Source: Marinobacter maritimus
GTDB taxonomy: Bacteria > Pseudomonadota > Gammaproteobacteria > Pseudomonadales > Oleiphilaceae
Direction: 5' to 3'
Assembly: GCF_007671675.1 (NCBI RefSeq)
Contig: NZ_VCGW01000002.1
Span: 868,001 to 932,000, forward strand
DNA: 64,000 bases
Below the pieces are notes generated by a model that was given only the letters and a program-made list of their open reading frames with translations, was not told where the DNA came from and ran no database searches. Made by a program: the position numbers and the translations under genes. The stretch's first letter is position 1, and each line of letters opens with the position of its first letter. Below are positions 56,698 to 63,156 of this stretch, in pieces.

Positions 56698-57747
56698 ATG
56701 TGGGTTCGAGTTCTAGTAGCGATCATTTTGATTGCCGGTTTTTCCATTGCCTGGAAAATATATGACCGTATTCCTGTTCAGGTTGTTGGTCAGCAGCATG
56801 CATCAGGTAGTGTGCATATGGAGGAACAAGAGTTTTTTGAGGGCCTTGCAGAAACGACCGGCCTGCCGCTTGAAATTAGCTATACGCCCGTTGATACCCT
56901 GGGATTCAAAGACACTCATCAGCTAATCATGTTGAGAGAAGGCGCGCTTGACCTGGTTTCGCTGCGCTTTTTTCAGAATGCCTGGGCTGAACCCGCACTG
57001 CTCGGCGTGGATCTGTTCGGCGGAGCGGTCGATATTGAGACCTCCTACGCGGTCATGCAAGCCTATGCCCCGGCACTCGACCGTCGGCTGCAGGATCGCT
57101 TTAATGTGAAGTTACTGGGTATGTGGCCGTTTGGTCCTCAGGTATTTTTCTGCCGAACTGCGGTTGAGTCTCTTCAGGATCTTGAGGGGCTGAGGGTGCG
57201 AGTGGGCAATGAAACCTTCTCGCCTCTTATAGAATATTTTGGTGCGTCACCTGTCATTATGTCGTTTGAAGACGTTCAAATGGGCCTGCGCCGTGAGCTG
57301 ATCGATTGTGCTGTCAGTAGCGCAGCTTCGGCTAATGCGGCCGGTTGGCCCGAGTACTCAACCCACTTTTTCCGCCTGCGTACGCAGGCGGGGATCAATG
57401 GCTATGTCATTAATCTCAATCTCTGGAATCGCTTGTCGAGCCATCAGCAGGAGAGCCTGGAGCAGGCCTTTAAAGCCTATGTGGACTCCGTATGGGCGTC
57501 TGTTGAGCAGCTTCATGTGCAGTTTACAGCGTGCAATACCGGTCAGCCTTGCCGTGAGGGCACGTCTTATAATCTGATTGAGGCTGAGCCGAGTGAGCAG
57601 GACTATCAATTGCTGCGTCAGGCTTTTAAAGAGGTCGTCTTTCCAGGATGGGCTGAGCATTGTGATCAGCTCTACCCTGGTTGCTCCGACGAATGGCGTG
57701 AACTGGTAGAACCCGTTCTCATGAGAAAAGCAGGAGTTAGTCAGTGA
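56698..57747 (+). CDS. TRAP-type (DctP-like) solute-binding protein, membrane-anchored
   Basis: A 349-residue protein of the TRAP transporter binding-protein family. An N-terminal hydrophobic helix (about 3-21) has no clear cleavage site and may stay as an anchor. The body shows the DctP pattern: LREGALDLVSLRFF, LEGLRVRVGNETFSPLIEYFGASPV and VQMGLRRELIDCAVSS (each in part), ending in a helical tail with cysteines. No TRAP membrane subunits are encoded nearby. Instead its stop overlaps the start of a diguanylate cyclase gene by four bases (GTGA), suggesting a sensing pair rather than transport. Confidence 0.85.
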   Translation: MWVRVLVAIILIAGFSIAWKIYDRIPVQVVGQQHASGSVHMEEQEFFEGLAETTGLPLEISYTPVDTLGFKDTHQLIMLREGALDLVSLRFFQNAWAEPALLGVDLFGGAVDIETSYAVMQAYAPALDRRLQDRFNVKLLGMWPFGPQVFFCRTAVESLQDLEGLRVRVGNETFSPLIEYFGASPVIMSFEDVQMGLRRELIDCAVSSAASANAAGWPEYSTHFFRLRTQAGINGYVINLNLWNRLSSHQQESLEQAFKAYVDSVWASVEQLHVQFTACNTGQPCREGTSYNLIEAEPSEQDYQLLRQAFKEVVFPGWAEHCDQLYPGCSDEWRELVEPVLMRKAGVSQ

Positions 57748-58733
57748 GAGAGCTGGTTCAAACCCCCTGGTTACAAAGGGCAAAACTCCCGCTCAGCATG
57801 GTCGGTGCTTTAAGCTCATTGATACTGGCACTGAATTTCAGCCTGGATCTTCTGTCTTTGCTCGACATACAGAGGGAACACCAGCTTTTATTATTGATTC
57901 TGTTTATTTGTCTGGCGGGCTGGGCCTTGGTGGAGGTGATGGTGTTGCATCTTCAGCGAAGCTCGGGTGAGCCTCCCCTGAATTCACTTAAAACTTTGCT
58001 GATAGTGCAGTTGGTCGTCCAGTGCGCGCGACTAGCATTGTTTTTCATGGGGGGCTCGGTCACGGTCGACAAGACATACGGAATCAGGGTGGTAGAGCTT
58101 GGTCTGGTTTTCGTGTTTTTACCAGTTTATCTGGTGGTGTTTCTACTGGTAGGTCGCGCTTTGATCTCGAACTACATAGCTGAAATCAAGTCTGCATACC
58201 GGAAGTTGCAGAAGTCCAGTCTCACACTGACGAAGCTGGCAACCACGGATCCCCTTACAGGAGCTTTCAATCGGCGGCATTTTGAAGAGAGAGCCGAAGT
58301 GGAGGTTTCGCTTACAGTGCGTCATGGAACGCCTCTTTCATTGATAATATTCGATATTGATTACTTCAAGAAGATCAATGATCGCTTTGGTCACCACGGT
58401 GGGGATGAGGTTCTGGTTCGGCTCACTGAGTTGACCCTTCAAAACTTGAGATCCAGTGATGTTCTTGCGCGCTGGGGAGGGGAGGAGTTCATCATCTTGT
58501 TACCTCAGTGCGATGCTGAAGAAGCGCGAAAAGTTGCTGAAAAGCTGCGCCTGTCGATTGCTGAACAGGTTTTTGGTCAGGTCGGGAACATTACCTGCAG
58601 TTTCGGAGTCGCGGAAGTTTCGCCCGGTGAACTTCTGGATAGTTGGGTTAACAGAGCAGACCAGGCTCTCTATCAAGCTAAGAACAGTGGCCGCAATACT
58701 GTTTGTGTTGCTGATCTACGCCTGGGGCTGTAA
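57744..58733 (+). CDS. Membrane GGDEF diguanylate cyclase
   Basis: A 329-residue protein with about five membrane helices (roughly 15-145), then a GGDEF domain (about 163-325). The active site is GGEEF at 245-249, and an inhibitory I-site RSSD (236-239) lies exactly five residues before it, so the enzyme should make c-di-GMP with product inhibition. The GTG start overlaps the stop of the binding-protein gene, so the two are translationally coupled and may form a receptor unit. Confidence 0.93.
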   Translation: MRELVQTPWLQRAKLPLSMVGALSSLILALNFSLDLLSLLDIQREHQLLLLILFICLAGWALVEVMVLHLQRSSGEPPLNSLKTLLIVQLVVQCARLALFFMGGSVTVDKTYGIRVVELGLVFVFLPVYLVVFLLVGRALISNYIAEIKSAYRKLQKSSLTLTKLATTDPLTGAFNRRHFEERAEVEVSLTVRHGTPLSLIIFDIDYFKKINDRFGHHGGDEVLVRLTELTLQNLRSSDVLARWGGEEFIILLPQCDAEEARKVAEKLRLSIAEQVFGQVGNITCSFGVAEVSPGELLDSWVNRADQALYQAKNSGRNTVCVADLRLGL

Positions 58734-59285
58734 TTTCCACTTCCGGGTTCCCTTCTCGATATTCTTCACCCAAATTAACAAAGTATTGCAAAGGACAACG
58801 GCAAATAGTTCGGGGATGGGCTAGTGTTGGAAGCTGTACGCTATGGACGTACTGCTTTTCAGGGACAATGGCCGATGACCTCTTCAGTACGAATACAAAC
58901 TCTTTTTTTCAATTCTGGATACTTCTCCTTATTACGCCTATTAGGCACAGCTCTGCCTGTGGGTGATGCGGTGCTGTTCGGAAGAAAACTTAGAGCGATT
59001 ACCCGAAACCGCAAGAGGCCGATGCTTCGTCGTTATTGCAATAATGAAGACGTCACGCGATTACGGGGTACGGGAAGTTGGTGAATTTAAGTTATTGATA
59101 GTTTGAGATAAAAACTTCCTGTTGCAGAGCGCAGGTTGCGTAAAATGCGGAAGTCACGTTTTTGCAATAATGAGGCGCTCTATCTAATACGCTGTTATAT
59201 TTCCGGTCTCAGGGTGTCATTAAGAAATTGATTCAGACAGGCTGTTAGATAGCAGTCTAAACCTAAAAAGGTAGGAGAAGAATAT
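58734..59285. other. Gene-free stretch between the GGDEF gene and the TIR cassette
   Basis: No gene is supported here. A frame at 58824-59084 has only a TTG start without a ribosome site and no recognisable product. The stretch holds a short direct repeat, TTGCAATAATGA (59036-59047 and 59162-59173), the left copy of the cassette-flanking repeat (59183-59200), and a small hairpin (GTTAGA and TCTAAAC, about 59244-59262) before the first cassette gene. Base composition turns A+T-rich from here. Confidence 0.6.
59183..59200 (+). repeat. Left copy of the direct repeat flanking the TIR/SLOG cassette
   Basis: TCTAATACGCTGTTATAT matches the right copy (61689-61706) at 16 of 18 positions, with a 14-bp identical core, TAATACGCTGTTAT. 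The copies are 2,506 bp apart and bracket the three cassette genes in direct orientation, as a target duplication, att-like junction or recombination boundary would. Confidence 0.75.
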
Positions 59286-59774
59286 ATGGCTAGGAAAGTT
59301 TTCTTTAGTTTTCATTATGAACGCGACGTTAGACGAATCGTTCAGGTGCGGAATTCTTGGGTTGTCAGACCAGAGGGAGAAGCGCAGCCTTTCTACGACA
59401 AAGCTGAGTTTGAAGAAGCCAAGAGGCGTGCTGGTGGTATTGAAGAGTGGATTGAACAACAGCTCAAAGGAACATCTGTTACTGTCATCCTCTTTGGAGC
59501 TGAAACCTATGATAGAAAATGGGTGCGCCATGAAATAGAGCGAAGCTATAAGCTAAAAAAAGGCATGCTGGCAATAGATATTCATCGCATTAAAGATCCA
59601 CAAAAAGGTTCTGATGTTCAGGGCAAAAACCCACTGGACTATTGGTCCATAGAAAAGAACGGTCGTAAAGTATATTTCTCCGAAATGTATGAAACCTACG
59701 ACTGGGTAAATGACGATGGATACAAGAATCTTTCTTCTTGGATAGAAAAAGCTGCGAAGGCAGCAGGTCGATAA
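59286..59774 (+). CDS. ThsB-like TIR protein (MTH538/DUF1863 type)
   Basis: A 162-residue stand-alone TIR-like protein. It begins RKVFFSFHYERDVRRIVQVRNSW, the opening of the MTH538/DUF1863 family that includes ThsB of Thoeris defence. EQQLKGTSVTVILFGAET is the central strand. The likely catalytic glutamate is E83 in KWVRHEIERSY, matching the W-x3-E-I pattern of active TIR NADases. ThsB proteins sense phage and turn NAD into a cyclic ADP-ribose-type signal. GGAGAAG precedes the ATG at 59286. It is the first gene of a three-gene unit; the next starts 4 bp after its stop. NADase activity is inferred. Confidence 0.88.
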   Translation: MARKVFFSFHYERDVRRIVQVRNSWVVRPEGEAQPFYDKAEFEEAKRRAGGIEEWIEQQLKGTSVTVILFGAETYDRKWVRHEIERSYKLKKGMLAIDIHRIKDPQKGSDVQGKNPLDYWSIEKNGRKVYFSEMYETYDWVNDDGYKNLSSWIEKAAKAAGR

Positions 59775-59778
59775 TGCG

Positions 59779-60939
59779 ATGTCTATTTACGAGTTTGCTA
59801 TTCTAGGTAATGTTTCGTCTGAACAGCGGCAACGCTTGACTAACACTATTGGTAAAATGATATCCGAATTCGGCCTTGCAATAGGTGCCGAAGTTAAAAT
59901 CTATGATGCCGAAACATTGGCTGGTCGAAATAGAGCGTCCGCTTTTGCAGCAGTTTACTTTGGCGGAGCCGTCACTACCGACTTAGAAGCCGCTTCATCG
60001 GTATTTACAGAGAGCGTTCCGATAATTCCTGTGGTCGAAAATCTAGAACAGTTTTCTACTTCTGTTCCTGACTTTTTGCGGGCTACAAATGGATACTGCC
60101 TCAAAAAAGAAGATCCAGAAATGGAAGAATTGGCGACGATCATGCTTGAATGTGTTGGGCTTTTACGTCGTCAGAGGCGGGTATTTGTAAGCTATCGCCG
60201 AACGGAGTCACGCGAAGCTGCTTTGCAGATGCACGACCTTCTTACTTCAAGAGGGTTTGATGTCTTTCTGGATACGCATGACATCCGGCCCGGAGATCCT
60301 TTTCAGGATGTTCTTTGGCACAGGCTATGTGACTCCGATGTGCTAGTGATGCTAGATACACCAACCTATTTTGAAAGTAGGTGGACCCGTGAAGAAATCG
60401 GTCGAGCTCGTGCCAAGGAAATTCATGTGTTACGAGTCGTTTGGCCTGATCATGAGCCAAACAAAATGACAGACTTGGCTGAGACCATTTACTTAAAGAA
60501 GGAGGATCTAGAAAAAGACTGCGGACCAGTTGTGTCCAAAAAAATGGATGAAATAGTATTAAAAGTGGAGAGTGTTCGGAGTCGGAGCATTGCAGCTAGG
60601 TATATGTCTATTACAGGTCGTCTTCGGGCGGATGTTGAGAGAATTGGTGCGTGTTTCAAAGGAATTGGTGCTCATCGGGCAATTGCCATAACGCTTATTG
60701 ATGATAGAACTATTTGGGCATATCCAGTTGTTGGAGTGCCTACAGCAGAGACTTTAAATGATATTGCAAATAAGGCTCGTGTAGCTAATCAGAGAGAAAT
60801 CCCCGTACTTGTTTACGATGATATTGGAATTAGAGAAACCTGGTCTGCACACTTGCAATGGTTAGAAGATAATATTCAAGCTGTTCGTGGGCTTAAGATA
60901 ACTCAGGCAGGGTGGATGCTTGCCGCCTGGGAGGTATAA
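59779..60939 (+). CDS. Second TIR-domain protein with novel N- and C-terminal regions
   Basis: A 386-residue protein. A canonical TIR domain covers about 133-265: RRVFVSYRRTES (box 1), FDVFLDTHDIRPGDPF (BB-loop region), and SDVLVMLDTPTYFESRWTREEIGRA, where E206 holds the W-x3-E-I position of the catalytic Glu. Residues 1-130 alternate strands and helices (YEFAILG, EVKIYDAET, FAAVYFGG, VPIIPVVEN) like a degenerate TIR or Rossmann fold. The last 100 residues (AIAITLIDDRTIWAYPVVGV...ITQAGWMLAAWEV) match nothing I know. Four bp after the ThsB-like gene and 2 bp before the SLOG gene, so one operon. Could be signal maker, effector NADase or adaptor. Confidence 0.85.
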   Translation: MSIYEFAILGNVSSEQRQRLTNTIGKMISEFGLAIGAEVKIYDAETLAGRNRASAFAAVYFGGAVTTDLEAASSVFTESVPIIPVVENLEQFSTSVPDFLRATNGYCLKKEDPEMEELATIMLECVGLLRRQRRVFVSYRRTESREAALQMHDLLTSRGFDVFLDTHDIRPGDPFQDVLWHRLCDSDVLVMLDTPTYFESRWTREEIGRARAKEIHVLRVVWPDHEPNKMTDLAETIYLKKEDLEKDCGPVVSKKMDEIVLKVESVRSRSIAARYMSITGRLRADVERIGACFKGIGAHRAIAITLIDDRTIWAYPVVGVPTAETLNDIANKARVANQREIPVLVYDDIGIRETWSAHLQWLEDNIQAVRGLKITQAGWMLAAWEV

Positions 60940-60941
60940 GA

Positions 60942-61592
60942 ATGGAAGATTCAATTTTTTTATCAGCTAGTGTTCCTGATCCCAAGCGTGCCCCCGAGTT
61001 TGCAGAAACGTCTAATTCAGTAGCGATCACCTCCGCAGTCAGAGCGTTAGTGCATGTTACTTTAGGGCGCAGAGTACTTGTTTGGGGAGGGCATCCAGCT
61101 ATAACGCCTATGATAAAATTTGTCGCGGAAGAAATGGGACTTGATTACGGCGAGTGGGTTAAGCTTTATCAATCACTCTATTTTAAAGATCAGTTTCCTC
61201 AAGATAACGAGAAATTCGGAAATGTTATATACACAGAGAATATAGAAAATGACCGCGATAAAAGTTTGCGTCACATGAGAGAACGGATGTTTTCTGATAA
61301 TAATTTTAAAGCCGCTATTTTTATTGGTGGGATGGCTGGGATTATCGATGAATTTGAGCTCTTCGCACAACTTCAGGCTGGAAAAGACATTATTCCTGTT
61401 CTTTCAACGGGTGGAGCCACATTAAAAGTAGCTGAGAAAATTAATGCGGAGCTAGGCGATGATCTTTTAAACGACTTAGACTATGTTGGGCTTTTTCATA
61501 GGAGACTAGAGGTCTCCGCAAAAGAAGAAAGATTCTTAAGCCCCGACGTTCAACCAAAGGATATCGAAAAGCGTTATTGGAGACCCGATTGA
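60942..61592 (+). CDS. SLOG-domain protein, predicted nucleotide-signal sensor
   Basis: A 216-residue soluble protein of the SLOG (SMF/DprA-LOG) superfamily, the fold that binds cyclic ADP-ribose signals in ThsA. Visible are SIFLSASVPDPKR at the start, WGGHPAITPMI (48-57), AIFIGGMAGIIDEFEL (125-140, the GGxxGxxxE-type motif with E137) and PVLSTGGAT (152-160). It has no Sir2, membrane or nuclease effector attached, unlike ThsA. GGAGG at 60930 supports the ATG at 60942. As the last gene of the TIR operon it is likely the receptor of a TIR product; what it acts on is unknown. Confidence 0.8.
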   Translation: MEDSIFLSASVPDPKRAPEFAETSNSVAITSAVRALVHVTLGRRVLVWGGHPAITPMIKFVAEEMGLDYGEWVKLYQSLYFKDQFPQDNEKFGNVIYTENIENDRDKSLRHMRERMFSDNNFKAAIFIGGMAGIIDEFELFAQLQAGKDIIPVLSTGGATLKVAEKINAELGDDLLNDLDYVGLFHRRLEVSAKEERFLSPDVQPKDIEKRYWRPD

Positions 61593-61688
61593 CTTTATCA
61601 TCAATGAGTAATTGGCGTAGTTTATTCGGGCATAGAAAATTTAATGCGGGTGGTCTTGACTGTTTTCACTACCTCAGCCTCTAAAAAA

Positions 61689-61706
61689 TATAATACGCTG
61701 TTATGT
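61689..61706 (+). repeat. Right copy of the direct repeat flanking the TIR/SLOG cassette
   Basis: TATAATACGCTGTTATGT, the partner of 59183-59200. It lies 97 bp after the SLOG stop codon and 22 bp before the next start codon, so the small membrane-protein gene falls just outside the bracket. Confidence 0.75.
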
Positions 61707-61728
61707 GGTAGTTCATGAAGGGATTTGA

Positions 61729-62064
61729 ATGCCGAAAAATTTGACTGAAGCGAAGGACAAGCTTTTAAGCACGGAGTACCCGCGTTGGCGCAATCTTTTG
61801 TCGTGTGCGATTCTCGTGTTAATCGCTACGGGTGCAGTATCGGCTTGGTGGTATGCCTATTACACGACCCCCAACACTCAGTGCCATAAAGGCTTTTTGT
61901 ATTTCTCTGTGATATGGCTGGCAGTGCAGTGGGTAGTCATTGGTTATTTATACCGCTATCAAAATATTCCGGCATTTGCTCGGGATGCGATCAAGCTTCA
62001 GATATTGTTGGGTAATGTTTGGTTTGGGCTATTTTTGTTTTCGCTGCAACCTTGTGTTCATTAG
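61729..62064 (+). CDS. Small membrane protein of unknown function next to the TIR cassette
   Basis: A 111-residue protein with three predicted membrane helices (about 22-43, 53-72 and 86-104) and a polar N-terminus. GAAGGG lies before the ATG at 61729. I do not recognise the family. It lies directly after the right flanking repeat, in the same direction as the cassette, 136 bp from the SLOG gene. It could be unrelated cargo or, less likely, a membrane effector for the TIR/SLOG genes. Confidence 0.65.
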   Translation: MPKNLTEAKDKLLSTEYPRWRNLLSCAILVLIATGAVSAWWYAYYTTPNTQCHKGFLYFSVIWLAVQWVVIGYLYRYQNIPAFARDAIKLQILLGNVWFGLFLFSLQPCVH

Positions 62065-62192
62065 CCCTACCACATAGCCAGTAGTTGTAGTTCATTTTGC
62101 ACTTGCTGCCTCCACCGAACACCATCATCTTCTGAAACGGCTCGGACACTGACAGGCGCCAGGTTATGGAGATAGAGAGGCTCCCCTCCATC

Positions 62193-62720
62193 TCAATGTG
62201 TTCCCTGGCTCAGGGTCAAAACGCCCGATTGTTGGGAGAAGTTGAGTTGCCCAAGTACACTCATGCCTAGCAGGACCATGTCCGGGTCCATCTCCGGGTT
62301 GATAGTGCCGGGTACATTATTGAATGTGAGATCGCCCATGCGGAGTTCTGGAATGGTTGTATTCCACACACGTACAGTACCAGCCGCGGTTCGTGCAAGG
62401 CTGGGTTGCATCCGGACAAGGCCTGCTTTTTGGGCGATGTGTTCTGAGACAGACACGGTTGTCGCGCCGGTATCAAGGATGAAGGTCACGTTTTGGTTGT
62501 TGATTGTGCCATTTGCGAGGTAATGGCCCTGGCGGTTTGCCTGCAGTTTGATTTCGGTGGCGCCATCGCGGGTATGACTGACCAGTTGCTGGTTGGGGTT
62601 GGTTTTGCGGGAGTCCCAGCTACCGAGTAAATAGGTTGCAGCGGTGAGGAACACAATCCAGAAAACAGCGAAGTAAAGAAGGTATCGGGTTTCGGGTCTG
62701 ATGGTGCCAGGTTTACTCAT
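62193..62720 (-). CDS. Retropepsin-like aspartic protease, membrane-anchored (clan AA)
   Basis: A 175-residue protein with an N-terminal membrane helix (about 13-33) and a retropepsin-like domain. The catalytic motif is DTGA at 83-86 (FILDTGATTVSVSE), followed by LLGMSVLGQLNF near the C-terminus, the second conserved element of the TIGR02281-type family. It should face the periplasm. These proteins are widespread in Proteobacteria and their substrate is unknown. It is a single gene on the minus strand. Confidence 0.88.
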   Translation of the reverse strand: MSKPGTIRPETRYLLYFAVFWIVFLTAATYLLGSWDSRKTNPNQQLVSHTRDGATEIKLQANRQGHYLANGTINNQNVTFILDTGATTVSVSEHIAQKAGLVRMQPSLARTAAGTVRVWNTTIPELRMGDLTFNNVPGTINPEMDPDMVLLGMSVLGQLNFSQQSGVLTLSQGTH

Positions 62721-62804
62721 TCTGTTCCTTTTATCGGGGCGTCCGGCTGGCTGTTTGAAGTCTAACCCATTCCGAGCACAAGAGCAGGGGCAGGTAGGTT
62801 ACAG

Positions 62805-63143
62805 ATGTTTGAGCGCACAACAGTAAAGGTGCTTTTGGTAATCGCTGTAGCCTATGCAGGGGTCTGGCTCCCCTATGTTCTTGGGCAGGGTGATTTGCCG
62901 GCTTGGCTGAGCTCACCCTATGCAGTTTTGGGGCTTATCCAGGTAATGCCGGTTTACATGCTCGATGGTGCAGGAGTGCCCTGGTTGCTCCAGAATAATG
63001 GCCACTGTGGATGGGGTTGGTGTAGCCCGACTGTTTTTGGTTACATTGTGCTTGTAATCTTTTGGGTAGTGGTTGCATGGCTGCTTGCCTGGTTCATTTC
63101 ATACCTTGCAAGGCGCTCCAATCAGTTTTTTCAGAGCAAATAA
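62805..63143 (+). CDS. Small membrane protein of unknown function (112 aa)
   Basis: A 112-residue protein with an N-terminal hydrophobic segment (about 8-26), a middle hydrophobic stretch (about 38-54), a loop with NNGHCGWGWCSPT (two nearby cysteines and Trp), and a C-terminal helix (about 78-103). I do not recognise it. It starts after an AGGT site and ends 13 bp before the helicase gene, so the two may be cotranscribed. Confidence 0.65.
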   Translation: MFERTTVKVLLVIAVAYAGVWLPYVLGQGDLPAWLSSPYAVLGLIQVMPVYMLDGAGVPWLLQNNGHCGWGWCSPTVFGYIVLVIFWVVVAWLLAWFISYLARRSNQFFQSK

Positions 63144-63156
63144 TATCGAGAGGGCC

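Noticed and set aside
58824..59084. 86-codon open frame after the GGDEF gene
   Set aside because: TTG start without ribosome site, no recognisable domain, and poor composition for a real gene.
59183..59262. Integron attC site at the cassette edge
   Set aside because: GTTAT-type ends and a GTTAGAT/TCTAAAC hairpin recall attC core sites, but neither repeat copy has the matching upstream RYYYAAC half and imperfect palindrome of a foldable attC, and no integrase is seen.
61991..62191. 66-codon minus-strand frame overlapping the small membrane-protein gene
   Set aside because: Overlaps a better-supported gene and has no ribosome site or known motif.
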